Source of the DNA: Zoogloea sp016790385
GTDB taxonomy: Bacteria > Pseudomonadota > Gammaproteobacteria > Burkholderiales > Rhodocyclaceae
NCBI RefSeq assembly: GCF_041916735.1
Contig: NZ_JAYRYY010000019.1
Direction: 5' to 3' (one strand)
Length of the DNA stretch: 64,000 bases
In this document: positions 1-8,963 of the stretch, piece by piece
How the letters are laid out: each line of letters begins with the position of its first letter
Position numbering within the stretch: position 1 is the stretch's first letter
Notes under the pieces: model-generated
The model's input: the letters and a program-made list of their open reading frames with translations, nothing else
Database searches by the model: none
Told to the model about the DNA's origin: nothing
Position numbers and translations under genes: made by a program

Positions 1-21
1 CAACATCTCCATGGTGATCAC
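1..21 (-). CDS. IstA-like transposase, first seven codons only (cut by window edge)
   Basis: Reading the minus strand from 21 gives VITMEML, which resembles the N-terminus of IS21-family IstA transposases (a DDE transposase that works with the AAA+ helper IstB). A GTG start at 21 is preceded by AGAGGA (positions 32-27) at normal spacing; the ATG at 12 is an alternative start. Only seven residues are visible, so the call rests mainly on the IS21-like repeats just upstream. Confidence 0.45.
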
Positions 22-65
22 CCCGTTTCCTCTGCCTAAAAATTAGGCAGGATAGGTCAAACACC

Positions 66-118
66 CTGGTCAGTTTTCGGCCGGTATACACCCCTTTTGC
101 TGGTCAGTTTTCGGCCGG
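66..118. repeat. Two direct copies of a 19-bp IS21 terminal repeat
   Basis: CTGGTCAGTTTTCGGCCGG occurs at 66-84 and again at 100-118, 34 bp apart. Repeated subterminal sites of this kind are where IS21-family transposases bind. The second copy runs into the element tip at 126. Confidence 0.7.
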
Positions 119-291
119 CATCAACATTCAAGGCGTTCCCACTGGTCATCGCGCAGCATCTTCCGATCCATCCAGACCTCAACCGAAAAGTCAGGATATG
201 ACCAGATTCAGACCACTGTGAACAGCCCCTTTGTATGTCTTTGACTGTGAACGATTTTTTCAACATCGATCCCAATTGGCATACATCCGGA

Positions 292-1140
292 TCAGCAATT
301 GAGAACAGACCCTAAGCCCAGTGGATCACTGTAGCCAATCGGATTTCCCCCCACATACCCGAACGAATCCCCCCCCCCTCAACCCCAATCGGATCACTGG
401 AGATATACCTCCCCATCCTCGGGCTGTAATACCGGTTCCAGTTGTAGTGTAGCCCGCTCTCCTGATCATAATACTGCCCCGGAAAGCGCAGATTGATCAC
501 CGTGGCCTCGCCGTTCCCGTCGGGATCCTCCGCTGCAGCGGCGCTGCCACAGCCGTCGCTGTCCCAGCGCCAGTGGATCGTCCCGGCCGCATCCTTGGCC
601 AGACGGGGCGTGTCCAGGTGATCGAGCTGCAGGTAGAGGGTGCGTGGCGGGGTGCCCAGGGCGGCGTGCTCCATCACCGCCATGGGCTGCGCCTCCAGCC
701 ACACATAGGTGCGTAGCGGGGTACCGTCCCCCGGGTCTCGCCGATCGGGCGGTCGCCTTGATCGTAGTGATACACCACCGTCTGCGCCCCCTGGGGTGCG
801 GCCGGGGTGGTCAGCTTGCGGGTGCGCCGGTTGCGGTGGTCGTAGGTATAGGTGGCGACGAGGCTGCCGGCCTTGCTGACCGTCTGCAACAGCCCGGCCT
901 CATTCCATCCATAGGTGTAGCTGCCCTCCTGGGTCAGGTTGCCCGCCGCATCCAGGGTGACCGGCACCCCGTTGATCGTCGCCAGGCGATTGCTGTTCGC
1001 GGTGAAGGTAGCCGTGGTCATCCCCGTGGGTGCGCCATTGCTGGTCCGGTTGGTGTTGGCATCGTAGGCGTGGGCCCGGGTGCCGGTGTAGCCGCTCTCG
1101 TCCTTGAGGCGGTTGATCTCGTCGTAGGTGCCCATCCTGC
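292..1140 (-). pseudogene. Rhs-repeat protein fragment, 5'-truncated with two frameshifts
   Basis: Minus-strand reading gives YD/RHS repeats (NRLKDESGYTG, AYDANTNRTS, GNLTQEGSYTYGW, YTYDHRNRR) and then the conserved Rhs core (HLDTPRLAKDAAGTIHWRWD, FPGQYYDQESGLHYNWNRYY, GRYISSDPIG). These lie in different frames. One shift falls near 728-732 (run of five C), where DGTPLRTYVW is restored in the next frame. A second falls in a run of ten C at 369-378; beyond it the normal core ending SFGYVGGNPIGYSDPLGLG is readable in a third frame, stopping at 292-294. The 5' end stops abruptly at the transposase fragment near 1140. Rhs proteins are large surface or secreted polymorphic toxins; here only the last 280 or so residues of the shell/core remain and almost no variable toxin tip. 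Not functional as read. Confidence 0.85.
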
Positions 1141-2248
1141 ACCACCCGGCGCATGGCCGAAACGGCGGCGTATCTCGTCGATCATGTCTTTCCGCGCCTG
1201 CCGGTGCGGCAGTGGGTGCTCTCGTTCCCCAAAAGGCTGCGCTATCACCTCGACGACGCTGAGCTGCAAAACGCCGTACTGCACAGATTTTTGCGGTGCA
1301 TCAAACAAGGCATGCGGCAAGGTCTTGTCGAGGCGGACGGCCGCACGCGCCTCGGCGCCGTCGTCCTCATCCACCGTTTCGGCGCCTTGCTCAATGCCCA
1401 TCTGCACTTTCATGTCGTCGTGATCGACGGCGTGTTTTGCGGAGAGGACGCCGAAACTCTGCGTTTCGAGGCGGTGCGCCTCGCCCCGGAAGCCGTGCAG
1501 CGACTTCTGGCGACGATCCGGAAGCGGATCGTCCGCCTCTTTGTCCGCCGCGGCCGGCTGGACAAGGCCGAGGGCGACGCCCTGTGCGCCTGCGAACACG
1601 GCGGCGGCTTCTCGCTGGACGCCGGCGTGCGCATCGAGGCCAGCGACCGCCAAGGTCTGGAGCGCCTGCTGCGTTACGGCGCCCGCCCGGCCTTTGCCCA
1701 GGAACGGCTGCGCCAGATCGACGCGGAGCACCTCGTCTACGAAAGCCCCAAACCGGGACCGGGCGGACGCGTCAGCCAGATCCTGACGCCGCTCGAACTC
1801 ATGGACCGCCTCGCCGCCCTGATTCCGCCCCCCCCGGCGACACCGGCATCGCTACTACGGTGTGCTGGCGCCGAATTCGCCGCTGCGGCCGGCGGTCACG
1901 GCGCTGGCGGCGGTGCCCGAGCCCGGGCCGGTCAGGGCGGAGGCCGTGGCCGAGGAAAGCGCCGTCAGTCGGGCGGCGCGATATGTGTGGGCGATGCTGC
2001 TGGCGCGCATCGATGAAGTGTTCCCACCGACCTGTCCGAAGTGCGGCGGCACGATGCGGATCATCGCCTTCATCGACGATCCGACCGAGGTGAAGAAGAT
2101 TCTGACGCACCTGGGCGAGCCGACCACTCCGCCCCTACTGGCGCCAGCGCGCGGGCCGCCACTTTGGGAGGCGGCGCTCCTAAGCGACGCCGACCCGTTT
2201 GCGCAACCGATGCCGGAGTTCGAATTCGATCAGCGCATCGCGTGGTAG
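1141..2248 (+). pseudogene. IS91-family (HUH, Y2) transposase, N-terminally truncated and frameshifted
   Basis: The first readable segment starts TRRMAETAAYLVDHVFPR and continues with QWVLSFPKRLRY and the HUH metal-binding motif HLHFH (within ALLNAHLHFHVVV), diagnostic of rolling-circle IS91 transposases. The N-terminal cysteine-rich zinc region expected before it is missing. The frame is lost in a run of eight C at 1828-1835; the next frame resumes with the typical continuation YYGVLAPNSPLRPAV and a C-terminal CPKCGGTMRIIAFIDD zinc-like segment, ending at 2248. Rejoining the frames needs a one-base change. The left junction abuts the rhs fragment without a gap. Inactive as read; the remnant may have arrived by one-ended transposition. 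Confidence 0.85.
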
Positions 2249-2282
2249 CGGAGGCTGCCCAGCACTCCGCCGAGTGAGCTTG

Positions 2283-2334
2283 TGCCAGCGCCCCGCAAGA
2301 CGCCAGACGGCCGACGTCTTGCGGGGCGCTGGCA
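2283..2334. repeat. 20-bp perfect inverted repeat downstream of the IS91 remnant
   Basis: Arms 2283-2302 and 2315-2334 pair perfectly around a 12-base loop (GCCAGCGCCCCGC... with its complement). No T-tract follows, so it is a poor intrinsic terminator. It may belong to the right end (ori-IS region) of the IS91-like element. The surrounding stretch 2249-2534 shows no gene. Confidence 0.6.
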
Positions 2335-2534
2335 GGCAAGGAGAGCGGATTTTGCGAAAGTGCGGCGGAATTTCGGTGGCAATTCCGGGTTGACGATGAG
2401 CGGCAAGCACCGGGATACTCGCGGCATAGCGGTTGAATTTCCCATCCTTGTGAGGAACGCCTGCCGATAAGCTCCGGGCGTGCGACTTTGATACGATTGC
2501 TTCAGTCTGCAACAGATTGCTACCAGGGGGAGCC

Positions 2535-4634
2535 ATGGGTTTTGGAATCAGGGGAACGCCCGCCAACGGATCGGCGCGATGGCTGGTGGCCATGCTCCTG
2601 GCATCCAGCCAAGACCCTGCCTCTGCCGCCCCTGCCAACGACCTGATCCGGCTGCTCACCAACCAGTTCAATGGCACGACGGCCGAGTGCCAGCGCCTGA
2701 AGAATTGGGCGCAAGGCGTGCTGGGGTCCTCCCCATCCGGCAACGACCGCCAGATGGCGGCCAACGCCGTGCCGTTGGCCGTTCGGGACGATGTCTTCGT
2801 GCCGGCATTCGGCAAACCTTACGACCAACTCGTGGCGGAGAATTTCCGTGCCTTCCAGGGCATCTGGCGAGAGTGTGAACGAACGGTTCAGTACAACATG
2901 GCCGAACGCAACCTGATCCTCACCGTCTGGTCGCAGGGCACCCAGACACGGCTGAGCGCCGGACTTTCGCAGGCCAGGGCCGCGCAAGCCGAACTGGACG
3001 GCATCCTGACCACCCTGCCCCAGTTGCAGCCCAATGAAGAGGATTTCGCCCGGCTGCAAACGATGAAGTCGCGTGGACAGACCCTGGCGGCCAATGCTGG
3101 CGAAGACATCAGACAGGTCTTCCGCACCCGCCTTGACGATGCCTGGAAACGTGTGGGCGTCCCGATGGAACGGCAGCGCGCACTGGCCCAGATCGACAGC
3201 GCCAGCGGCCCGGCGGGCTTGGTGCAACTGGCATCGCTGCAGGACGACCTGGCCAGGCGCCAGTTGCCGGACGACGTGCGCGCCGAACTGGCGCTGCGCG
3301 CGAACCACCGCATACTCGACCTGCTGCCCGCCGTCGTGGCGGAGGAACGGCGCGTCAGTCAAACCTTCGCCCCCTCGTATGAAGGCCTGATGGGCAGTGC
3401 CGAATGGGTGCGGGATTTCGATCGCCGATTTGCCTCGCTCATCCCCCGGCAACCAGCACTGGGTTCGCTGCGGCAGGAAGTGATGCAGCGTCGGCTTGTG
3501 CAACTGGACACGCTGAAGGCCCCGCTGGAACTCAGGCTGCGCACCTCGCGCGACATCCAGGAACTGACGAGCCTGCCCAATGCGCTGTTCCTGCCCGAGG
3601 AGCGCGGCACGCCCACCGCGGCCCGCTTGCTGGATGCCTCTGAAAAACGCCGCGTGCTGCTCGACAAAGTCATCAAGGACCAGGCGATCTTCGGCCGGCA
3701 ACCCGAGCACGACGCCTTGCTGGCAGGCACCTCACCGACCAGGGCCGAGCCCCCCGCGCCAGAGCGCAAGCCCATGCCGCCGTCGCGCTGCGATCAACTG
3801 GCCGCGCACCCCAGCGATCCCGACCGCCGTGCGGACGGCGTGGAGGACGAGCAACTCGATGGCAAGGCCATCGTGACGGCGTGCGACGAGGCCCTGCGCC
3901 GCGACAAGGAGGCCGGCCGCCTGCACATGCAACGGGCCCGCGGCCTGATGGCGTTGGAACGCTTCAGCGAAGCGGTCAACTCGCTTCAGCAAAGCGTCAA
4001 GCTCAACAACGCCGTGGGCCACTACTACCTCGCGCTGGCCTATGAAGAAGGTGCCGGAGGCCTGCCCAAGGATGCGGGCAAGGCCACCCGGCTCAAGGCC
4101 CAGGCCGAGAAACTGGGCCTGGGCGGCCAGGCTCAGCACCTGGCCGCCGCCCGCTCACCCGCCAGCGACAGCGGTGTCCTGCGCGACCCCGGGAATCTGG
4201 AATCGCGCTACGAGTTCGGCGCCATCATGCGATCGGTCTACTGGGGCGACGCCTCCAGCCTGAGCGAAGGGCCCACCTTCCGCTACGCCTACCTGTATGG
4301 GCAGGCGCAGATACTGAGCGAGCAATGCAAGAGCTTCAAACTGACCGAGCTGGATGGCTACCAGGACAACCTGGGGCGCATGCAGATGCCCGCCGACATG
4401 GGGTCGGCGCTCAGCAACTTGGGCGATATTTTTAGCGCGGCCATACAGGTGGTGGCGAATCCGCGGTCGGCCGTGGCCATGGGCCGGGCGGCAAGAAGGT
4501 TGGACGACGCGCCAGCCTATGGCGTCCGGGATCTGGCCACCTTCATCAGTGAATATGCCAAGAACTGCCAGGACACGCGCATGCAACGCTACACGGCGAA
4601 CCTGCGGTCCTACCTTCGCAACTCCGGGAATTGA
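2535..4634 (+). CDS. Exported coiled-coil/TPR-like protein of unknown function
   Basis: Encodes about 699 residues. The ATG at 2535 follows AGGGGGAG, a better start than the in-frame TTG at 2517. The N-terminus looks like a signal peptide (hydrophobic LVAMLLASS, then ASAAPA). The middle is helical and charged with no recognised catalytic motif. Residues about 460-540 carry a TPR/Sel1-like segment (GRLHMQRARGLMALERFSEA, then HYYLALAYEEGAGGLPKDAG). It is first in an operon with the next four genes, all exported; the gap to the next gene is 3 bp. I do not recognise the family. A periplasmic scaffold role is a guess from the repeats. Confidence 0.75.
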   Translation: MGFGIRGTPANGSARWLVAMLLASSQDPASAAPANDLIRLLTNQFNGTTAECQRLKNWAQGVLGSSPSGNDRQMAANAVPLAVRDDVFVPAFGKPYDQLVAENFRAFQGIWRECERTVQYNMAERNLILTVWSQGTQTRLSAGLSQARAAQAELDGILTTLPQLQPNEEDFARLQTMKSRGQTLAANAGEDIRQVFRTRLDDAWKRVGVPMERQRALAQIDSASGPAGLVQLASLQDDLARRQLPDDVRAELALRANHRILDLLPAVVAEERRVSQTFAPSYEGLMGSAEWVRDFDRRFASLIPRQPALGSLRQEVMQRRLVQLDTLKAPLELRLRTSRDIQELTSLPNALFLPEERGTPTAARLLDASEKRRVLLDKVIKDQAIFGRQPEHDALLAGTSPTRAEPPAPERKPMPPSRCDQLAAHPSDPDRRADGVEDEQLDGKAIVTACDEALRRDKEAGRLHMQRARGLMALERFSEAVNSLQQSVKLNNAVGHYYLALAYEEGAGGLPKDAGKATRLKAQAEKLGLGGQAQHLAAARSPASDSGVLRDPGNLESRYEFGAIMRSVYWGDASSLSEGPTFRYAYLYGQAQILSEQCKSFKLTELDGYQDNLGRMQMPADMGSALSNLGDIFSAAIQVVANPRSAVAMGRAARRLDDAPAYGVRDLATFISEYAKNCQDTRMQRYTANLRSYLRNSGN

Positions 4635-4637
4635 ACC

Positions 4638-5450
4638 ATGTCGACACGAAACACGCGGCCCTGGCTGCTGATGTGTGCCCTGTTGGCGGCATGCCTGGCA
4701 TGGCTCCCCAGCCCATCGCAGGCACAGGGACGTGGCGCCCAGCAGCGCTCATACACCCCGCCGCCACCGACTTACACGGCACCACGTGCCACCTACAACA
4801 ACACCCCTCAGCAACGCTCCTACTCATCCTCCACTTCATCGACCTACCGCAGCAGCCCATCGCAGCAGTACTTGTCGGGGTCGAACCGCTCATACGGCAT
4901 GGGGACGAACCGGTCCTACGGGACGGGGTCGCCCAACCTGTTCAACCAGCGTGGGCGTGTCGCCAACGACAACGTCAACCGCAACCTGTTCACGCAACGC
5001 AGCGGCGGCCCTGGCCCCACGCTCTTCAAGAACAGCGCGGCCAACGGCAACGTACCCCAGCCCGGGCGCATGAGCCCTGGCGCATCCCCGTTCAAGAACA
5101 CGGGCGGAAACAACCTGGCCGCAGCACCCTCGGCGATGATCCGCAACAACCCGTTCGCTGGCGCGGGCCAAGGCGGCAAGTTCAAAGCCGCGGCCAATGA
5201 CAACGCCAAGGGCTCGGCACGGTTGAAGTTCGCGCCACGGAACAGCATCAGCCACAGTGGCCCGCCAGAGGGCAGCGCCTTGGCCAGGCAAGCGCCCCTG
5301 ACGGGCCTGTTCAATGCCCATGCCAGAGGGGACAAAAAGGGTGGCGGTGGTTCCAACGGTGGTGGTGGCGATGACGGTGGGGATGACGACGACCCGCCGC
5401 CCGCGCCCGACCTCCAACCCAAGCTGGTCTTCCCCGACCCAGGCTTCTGA
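4638..5450 (+). CDS. Secreted low-complexity protein (Ser/Asn/Gly/Pro-rich)
   Basis: Encodes 270 residues. A clear signal peptide (LLMCALLAACLAWLP, cleavage after SQAQ) is followed by a Pro/Tyr/Ser-rich stretch (RSYTPPPPTYTAP), repeated NRSYG units, several NLF/TLF/SPF/NPF tripeptides spaced 10-25 residues apart, then a Gly-rich and acidic linker (GGGGDDGGDDDDPPP). The C-terminus ends KLVFPDPGF. The cysteine in LLAAC could be taken as a lipobox, but the hydrophobic stretch continues past it, so ordinary secretion is more likely. There is no catalytic domain; it looks like an extracellular or wall-spanning disordered protein. Second gene of the exported-protein operon. Confidence 0.7.
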   Translation: MSTRNTRPWLLMCALLAACLAWLPSPSQAQGRGAQQRSYTPPPPTYTAPRATYNNTPQQRSYSSSTSSTYRSSPSQQYLSGSNRSYGMGTNRSYGTGSPNLFNQRGRVANDNVNRNLFTQRSGGPGPTLFKNSAANGNVPQPGRMSPGASPFKNTGGNNLAAAPSAMIRNNPFAGAGQGGKFKAAANDNAKGSARLKFAPRNSISHSGPPEGSALARQAPLTGLFNAHARGDKKGGGGSNGGGGDDGGDDDDPPPAPDLQPKLVFPDPGF

Positions 5451-5489
5451 TATCCCATTTCTGTTGAATTGACACATCAGGACTGATCC

Positions 5490-6125
5490 ATGCCCAACAC
5501 CGCGACCACCCCATGGACCGCCTTCCGTCCCCTGACACTCTGCATGACCTTGGCGTTGAGCATGGCCCTGCAGGGCTGTGCCGGCTCCAGCGGCAGCCTG
5601 CTCACGGGCGCCCCCACCACCAGTGGCAACGGCACCGGTGGCGGCGGTGAGTCATCCACCGGCAAGACCTTCATCGAGGTGCTGGGCTGCGTGGGTGGTG
5701 GCCTGGTCGGCGCGGCGCTGGCCAAGGCCTTGGCCAACAGCGAGGCCAAGCGCCTGAAACTGACACCGCAGCAGGCCGCCAAACGCGAGCGTGGCTACCT
5801 GATCGGCTTCGCGCTGCTGGGCTGCGGTGGCGGCACAGTGCTGGCAGGCACGGTCTACAGCAAATTGAGCGATTCGGGCAAGAAGGCACGCGAGCGGGAA
5901 CTGCTGGCCGCGGCCGCCAGCGCCAAGCCCAGAACCTACCGTGACCCCGAGAACCCATCGCTCCAGGGCCTGGTCAAGCCATTGCCCGTCTATGCGGATG
6001 CCGCCAACAAACGGGAATGCCGTGACATCGAAGACACGCTGGCCGATGCGGGCAAAGGCGAGCCCATCGTCGTCAAGTACTGCCGCTCCGTGCCCAGTGG
6101 CGGCTGGGCCCCGGTGACGGCCTGA
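5490..6125 (+). CDS. Lipoprotein with glycine-rich membrane-like segments
   Basis: Encodes 211 residues. Lipobox MALQGC near residue 30 predicts a lipidated cysteine, followed by a Gly/Ser/Thr linker. Two small-residue hydrophobic segments follow (GCVGGGLVGAALAKALA and GFALLGCGGGTVLAGTVY), resembling glycine-zipper surface-antigen domains. The polar C-terminal region contains two further cysteines (RECRDIE, VKYCRSVPSGG) that could form a disulphide. The gene sits 39 bp after the secreted protein and 28 bp before the ClpP-like gene. Family not recognised beyond the glycine-zipper likeness. Confidence 0.7.
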   Translation: MPNTATTPWTAFRPLTLCMTLALSMALQGCAGSSGSLLTGAPTTSGNGTGGGGESSTGKTFIEVLGCVGGGLVGAALAKALANSEAKRLKLTPQQAAKRERGYLIGFALLGCGGGTVLAGTVYSKLSDSGKKARERELLAAAASAKPRTYRDPENPSLQGLVKPLPVYADAANKRECRDIEDTLADAGKGEPIVVKYCRSVPSGGWAPVTA

Positions 6126-6153
6126 CGGCAGCCGGCGCGGCAGGAGCCTGAAC

Positions 6154-7089
6154 GTGGGACATCACAAATTCTTGAATGTCGAGGCGCCGCGCTTGCTGCG
6201 GTGGGCGCTGGCCTGTGCGGTGTGTCATGCCGGACTGATGTCATCGGCGGCAGCGCTTGAGTTTCGCACCGCGCAGGTCAACGGTGTCGGGCAGGTGTTG
6301 CTGGCCCAGGACTGCGATGAACAAGACCCCAAGAACCGATGCCGGCCCAATGAAACACAGGTCAGCGAAGGCGATGCGGATCGCTTGAATCAACTCCTGT
6401 CATCGAAACGGTATGACGAGGTCTGGCTCAACTCGGGCGGCGGAAACTCCGACGAAGGCCAGCGCATCGGCCGCGTTCTGCGCAACCACCGCATGGCGGT
6501 GCGCATCCCCAAAGGCAGCGAGTGCGCCAGCGCCTGCACGGTGGCGTTTCTCGGGGGCGTCATCCGCACCGTTGACGTCGGCGGGCATTTTCTGGTGCAT
6601 GCGCGTTCAGGCCTGCTGAACGGCGTCCAGAAAGACCTGATGGCCCGCGTGCTGGCCAACCCGGAACAGGGTCTGAGGCGGGAGTTCCTGCTGCAGATGG
6701 CGCAGAATCGCTCGTTCGTCGCCGAACGGATGATGTACATCCAGACCATGCTCCGGGGCGAACCCGACGCGCAAAGCTACACGGCGCTGGTCGGCCAGAC
6801 GGCCGAAGACCACCCCTATCTGGAATCCGGTACCTTCGCCAAGCACGTGGCCCGCATCAAGGTCGAAGGCGCCGCAGTGGCCCATGCCATCCTGATGGAA
6901 AACGAGAAGGCGTCTTTCGACGCAGCGCTGGCGTCCTTCCAACCGTACCTTGGCCAACTCGGCCGCCGCGCGGACAAGGCCCACCAGCTCATGACGACCA
7001 TGTTCGCCACCACCATCGTGCGCGTGGCCGACATGCCGCAAGAGACGATGTTCAAGTTGGGGGTCGTCACCCCCGCGCTCCCGCCCTGA
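6154..7089 (+). CDS. Periplasmic ClpP/crotonase-fold protein (COG3904-like)
   Basis: Encodes 311 residues from a GTG start with CAGGAG upstream at 6141-6146. Residues 1-35 form a signal peptide ending SSAAALE. The segment YDEVWLNSGGGNSDEGQRI (about residue 90) and SECASACTVAFLGG (about 125) match the periplasmic ClpP-like family, where the glycine loop forms the oxyanion hole and the Ser between the two cysteines is the likely nucleophile. A His follows in GGHFLVHARSG. Such proteins are predicted serine proteases or inactive relatives. It overlaps no neighbour and lies 4 bp before the last gene of the operon. Activity is an inference from motif spacing. Confidence 0.75.
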   Translation: MGHHKFLNVEAPRLLRWALACAVCHAGLMSSAAALEFRTAQVNGVGQVLLAQDCDEQDPKNRCRPNETQVSEGDADRLNQLLSSKRYDEVWLNSGGGNSDEGQRIGRVLRNHRMAVRIPKGSECASACTVAFLGGVIRTVDVGGHFLVHARSGLLNGVQKDLMARVLANPEQGLRREFLLQMAQNRSFVAERMMYIQTMLRGEPDAQSYTALVGQTAEDHPYLESGTFAKHVARIKVEGAAVAHAILMENEKASFDAALASFQPYLGQLGRRADKAHQLMTTMFATTIVRVADMPQETMFKLGVVTPALPP

Positions 7090-7093
7090 CACC

Positions 7094-8491
7094 ATGAAGC
7101 ACCACCTGTCACGCACACTCCGCATCCCTTTGGCCGGCATCGCCTGCGCCACCTTGGCAGCCTGCGGCACGACCTCCCTGGGCGACAACCTGGGCGCTGG
7201 CGTCACCGCCAATGGGTCCACCGTGTCCTTGCAATGGGATGAACTGCACGGTTGGGATGGCCTCCTGTCCAGACGTGGCGCCGAACTGGTCGCCGAGTAC
7301 CAGAGCGGCTCTTCGGGCTGGGTGCGCGAGGCCTTGTCGACTGGGCAGCAGGCCGGCCAACGCGTGCTGCGGTTCACCTTGCCGCCCACCTTGAAGGGCC
7401 GTGCGAACGGCCCCGTCTGCCTCTACATTCAGGTGACGACCAACCGCGCCTTGCTGCCCGTGCGCAAACCTGGCCAGCTAGGCGAAGACAGCGCGCGCTT
7501 CCGGTACCCCGAATGGGAGCAGGCCGCTTTCGAGAACACGGCGAAACAGTTGAAGCAGAACGAATTGACGGCGCTGGATGCTCAGCGCGCCCAGCTCGAC
7601 ACGACCCTCGCGCAACAAACCAAGGCCCTGGAACAGCGGGGCTGGCAGACCGAGGCCCATTGCGACCGCATCTCCGTGCAGACGGCCAACCGCGAGCTGC
7701 CGCCGCCTGGCGTCTTGCCGCCCGAGAAGCAGTCCGATGCGGCCAGGCAAGTCTGCGTGGCACGCATGCTCCTCGCCAAGACCCAGCAACAGCGCATGGT
7801 CCAGGCATTCCTGACCGCGCCCAGCCTCTCCGCACCACAGGCCCTCGAGGCGCTCGGCGGCGCGCAGTCCCTGGCCGGACAAACCGCCCGGTTGGCCGAA
7901 AACATCCTGGAACTCAAACCTTCGCCGAAGTCGCCCATCACCGCCGAAGTGCTTCAAGGCCGGCAGAAGGAAGCGCGCGCCTTCCTCGCTGACTGGCAGA
8001 CCTTCCTGCCTAGCGTGCAACGCAAGGATCCGCTGCCCTACGGTGACATGGGTCGGCCGGCCACCATCGTGAGTTCAGCCAGACCGATCCAGCGCATGCT
8101 GCTGCTGCGCGACCTGGCCGACAAGATCGGGATCAATGCCAGCGAGTTTGCTTACCAAGGCAAAGATACCTTGGCCCTGGGCGGCGCCATGCTCGACTCC
8201 TACAGCGGCTGCGTGGATGATGCGCGCAAAGAGCTCAAGATGCGCCAGCAGACGTGGAGTGACCTGCAAAGAGACAACCCGGAGCGGATGCGTCGGATCC
8301 GCGATCACTACGTTCAAAGTTGCCACGCCGGCTTCACGCAACTCGGCCAGATCGCCCGGGAACGGGACCGCCTGATCGCGGAAACAGACAAGGCGCGGCA
8401 GCAGGCTTCGGCGGTTGGCAACCAGTCGCCGAGCGCGGCCATTCTGGCGTCGGTGCGCGACAAGCCGCTCAACAGAGCGGCGTGCCAATGA
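7094..8491 (+). CDS. Large lipoprotein of unknown function
   Basis: Encodes 465 residues. The N-terminus has a lipobox (ATLAAC, Cys about 24), so it is probably membrane-anchored. An early beta-rich part (GSTVSLQWDELHGWDGLL, PVCLYIQVTTNRALLPVR) leads to a long helical, Gln/Lys-rich region (residues about 145-300, coiled-coil-like) and a conserved-looking C-terminal half with paired cysteines (SYSGCVDDA, HYVQSCHAGF). No known family recognised. It is the last gene of the exported-protein operon and converges on ppnP with a 14-bp gap, leaving little room for a dedicated terminator. Confidence 0.7.
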   Translation: MKHHLSRTLRIPLAGIACATLAACGTTSLGDNLGAGVTANGSTVSLQWDELHGWDGLLSRRGAELVAEYQSGSSGWVREALSTGQQAGQRVLRFTLPPTLKGRANGPVCLYIQVTTNRALLPVRKPGQLGEDSARFRYPEWEQAAFENTAKQLKQNELTALDAQRAQLDTTLAQQTKALEQRGWQTEAHCDRISVQTANRELPPPGVLPPEKQSDAARQVCVARMLLAKTQQQRMVQAFLTAPSLSAPQALEALGGAQSLAGQTARLAENILELKPSPKSPITAEVLQGRQKEARAFLADWQTFLPSVQRKDPLPYGDMGRPATIVSSARPIQRMLLLRDLADKIGINASEFAYQGKDTLALGGAMLDSYSGCVDDARKELKMRQQTWSDLQRDNPERMRRIRDHYVQSCHAGFTQLGQIARERDRLIAETDKARQQASAVGNQSPSAAILASVRDKPLNRAACQ

Positions 8492-8505
8492 GGTGAGGCC
8501 TTTGC

Positions 8506-8811
8506 TCAGCCGAAGTGGCAGATGTAGTGGTAAGGCTCGCCTTCCACCTTGATCTCGAACAAGGAATTGCCCGGCACGTCGTAGCTTTCGCCGGGGCCAT
8601 AGGTCTTCCATTCGCTGGAACTGGCCAGCTTGATGGTCGCCTTGCCGGCCACGGTTTCCATGATCTCAGGTGCGCCGGTGTTGAAGGTCTGCGTGGCAGG
8701 CAGGATCACGCCCACGCTCTTGCGTGTGCCATCGGCCAGGGTGACGGTGTGCGACACGCACTTGCCATCGATCTGCTCAATGCAGACCTGTCCCGCACAG
8801 TCCCCGCTCAT
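8506..8811 (-). CDS. ppnP: Pyrimidine/purine nucleoside phosphorylase PpnP (cupin)
   Basis: Small cupin-fold enzyme that splits nucleosides with phosphate to free base and ribose-1-phosphate. Diagnostic segments are FNTGAPEIMETVAGKATIKL, EWKTYGPGESYDVPGNSLFE and the C-terminal YHYICHF, in the order seen in the YaiE/PpnP family. At 101 residues it is slightly longer than the usual 94, with a Cys-rich N-terminus (GDCAGQVCIEQIDGKC). The ATG at 8811 is used; an in-frame TTG at 8817 adds two residues. It is transcribed towards the exported-protein operon. Confidence 0.85.
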   Translation of the reverse strand: MSGDCAGQVCIEQIDGKCVSHTVTLADGTRKSVGVILPATQTFNTGAPEIMETVAGKATIKLASSSEWKTYGPGESYDVPGNSLFEIKVEGEPYHYICHFG

Positions 8812-8963
8812 CGTCAAACACCCGGCGCGAGTCCCCCTGATATATTCCGGTCACGGACTCGCAAAGCCCCCACAACCACCTGCAGGACGCGGCGCAGCGC
8901 GGTGACGCGCGGTAGTGCAAAATAGCTGGCCGACCTCACTCCACGCACCCGACCCCGGCTCCC

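Larger units (their letters stand above)
1..126 (-). mobile_element. End of an IS21-family insertion sequence (partial)
   Basis: The element runs leftwards out of the window. Its outer tip is read on the minus strand as TGTTGATGCCGGCC from position 126, which fits the TG-starting ends of IS21-family elements. Two direct copies of a 19-bp subterminal repeat (66-84 and 100-118) are the multiple terminal repeats typical of IS21 ends. An 8-bp inverted repeat (32-39 with 43-50) lies between them and the transposase start. The other end is outside the window, so target duplication cannot be checked. Confidence 0.65.

Noticed and set aside
57..275. 72-codon minus-strand frame near the IS21 end
   Set aside because: It spans the IS repeats and adjacent junk, has no family likeness and no convincing ribosome site.
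2283..2334. Hairpin as the promoter-proximal terminator for upstream transcription
   Set aside because: Perfect stem but no T-tract; its position beside the transposase remnant fits an element end better.
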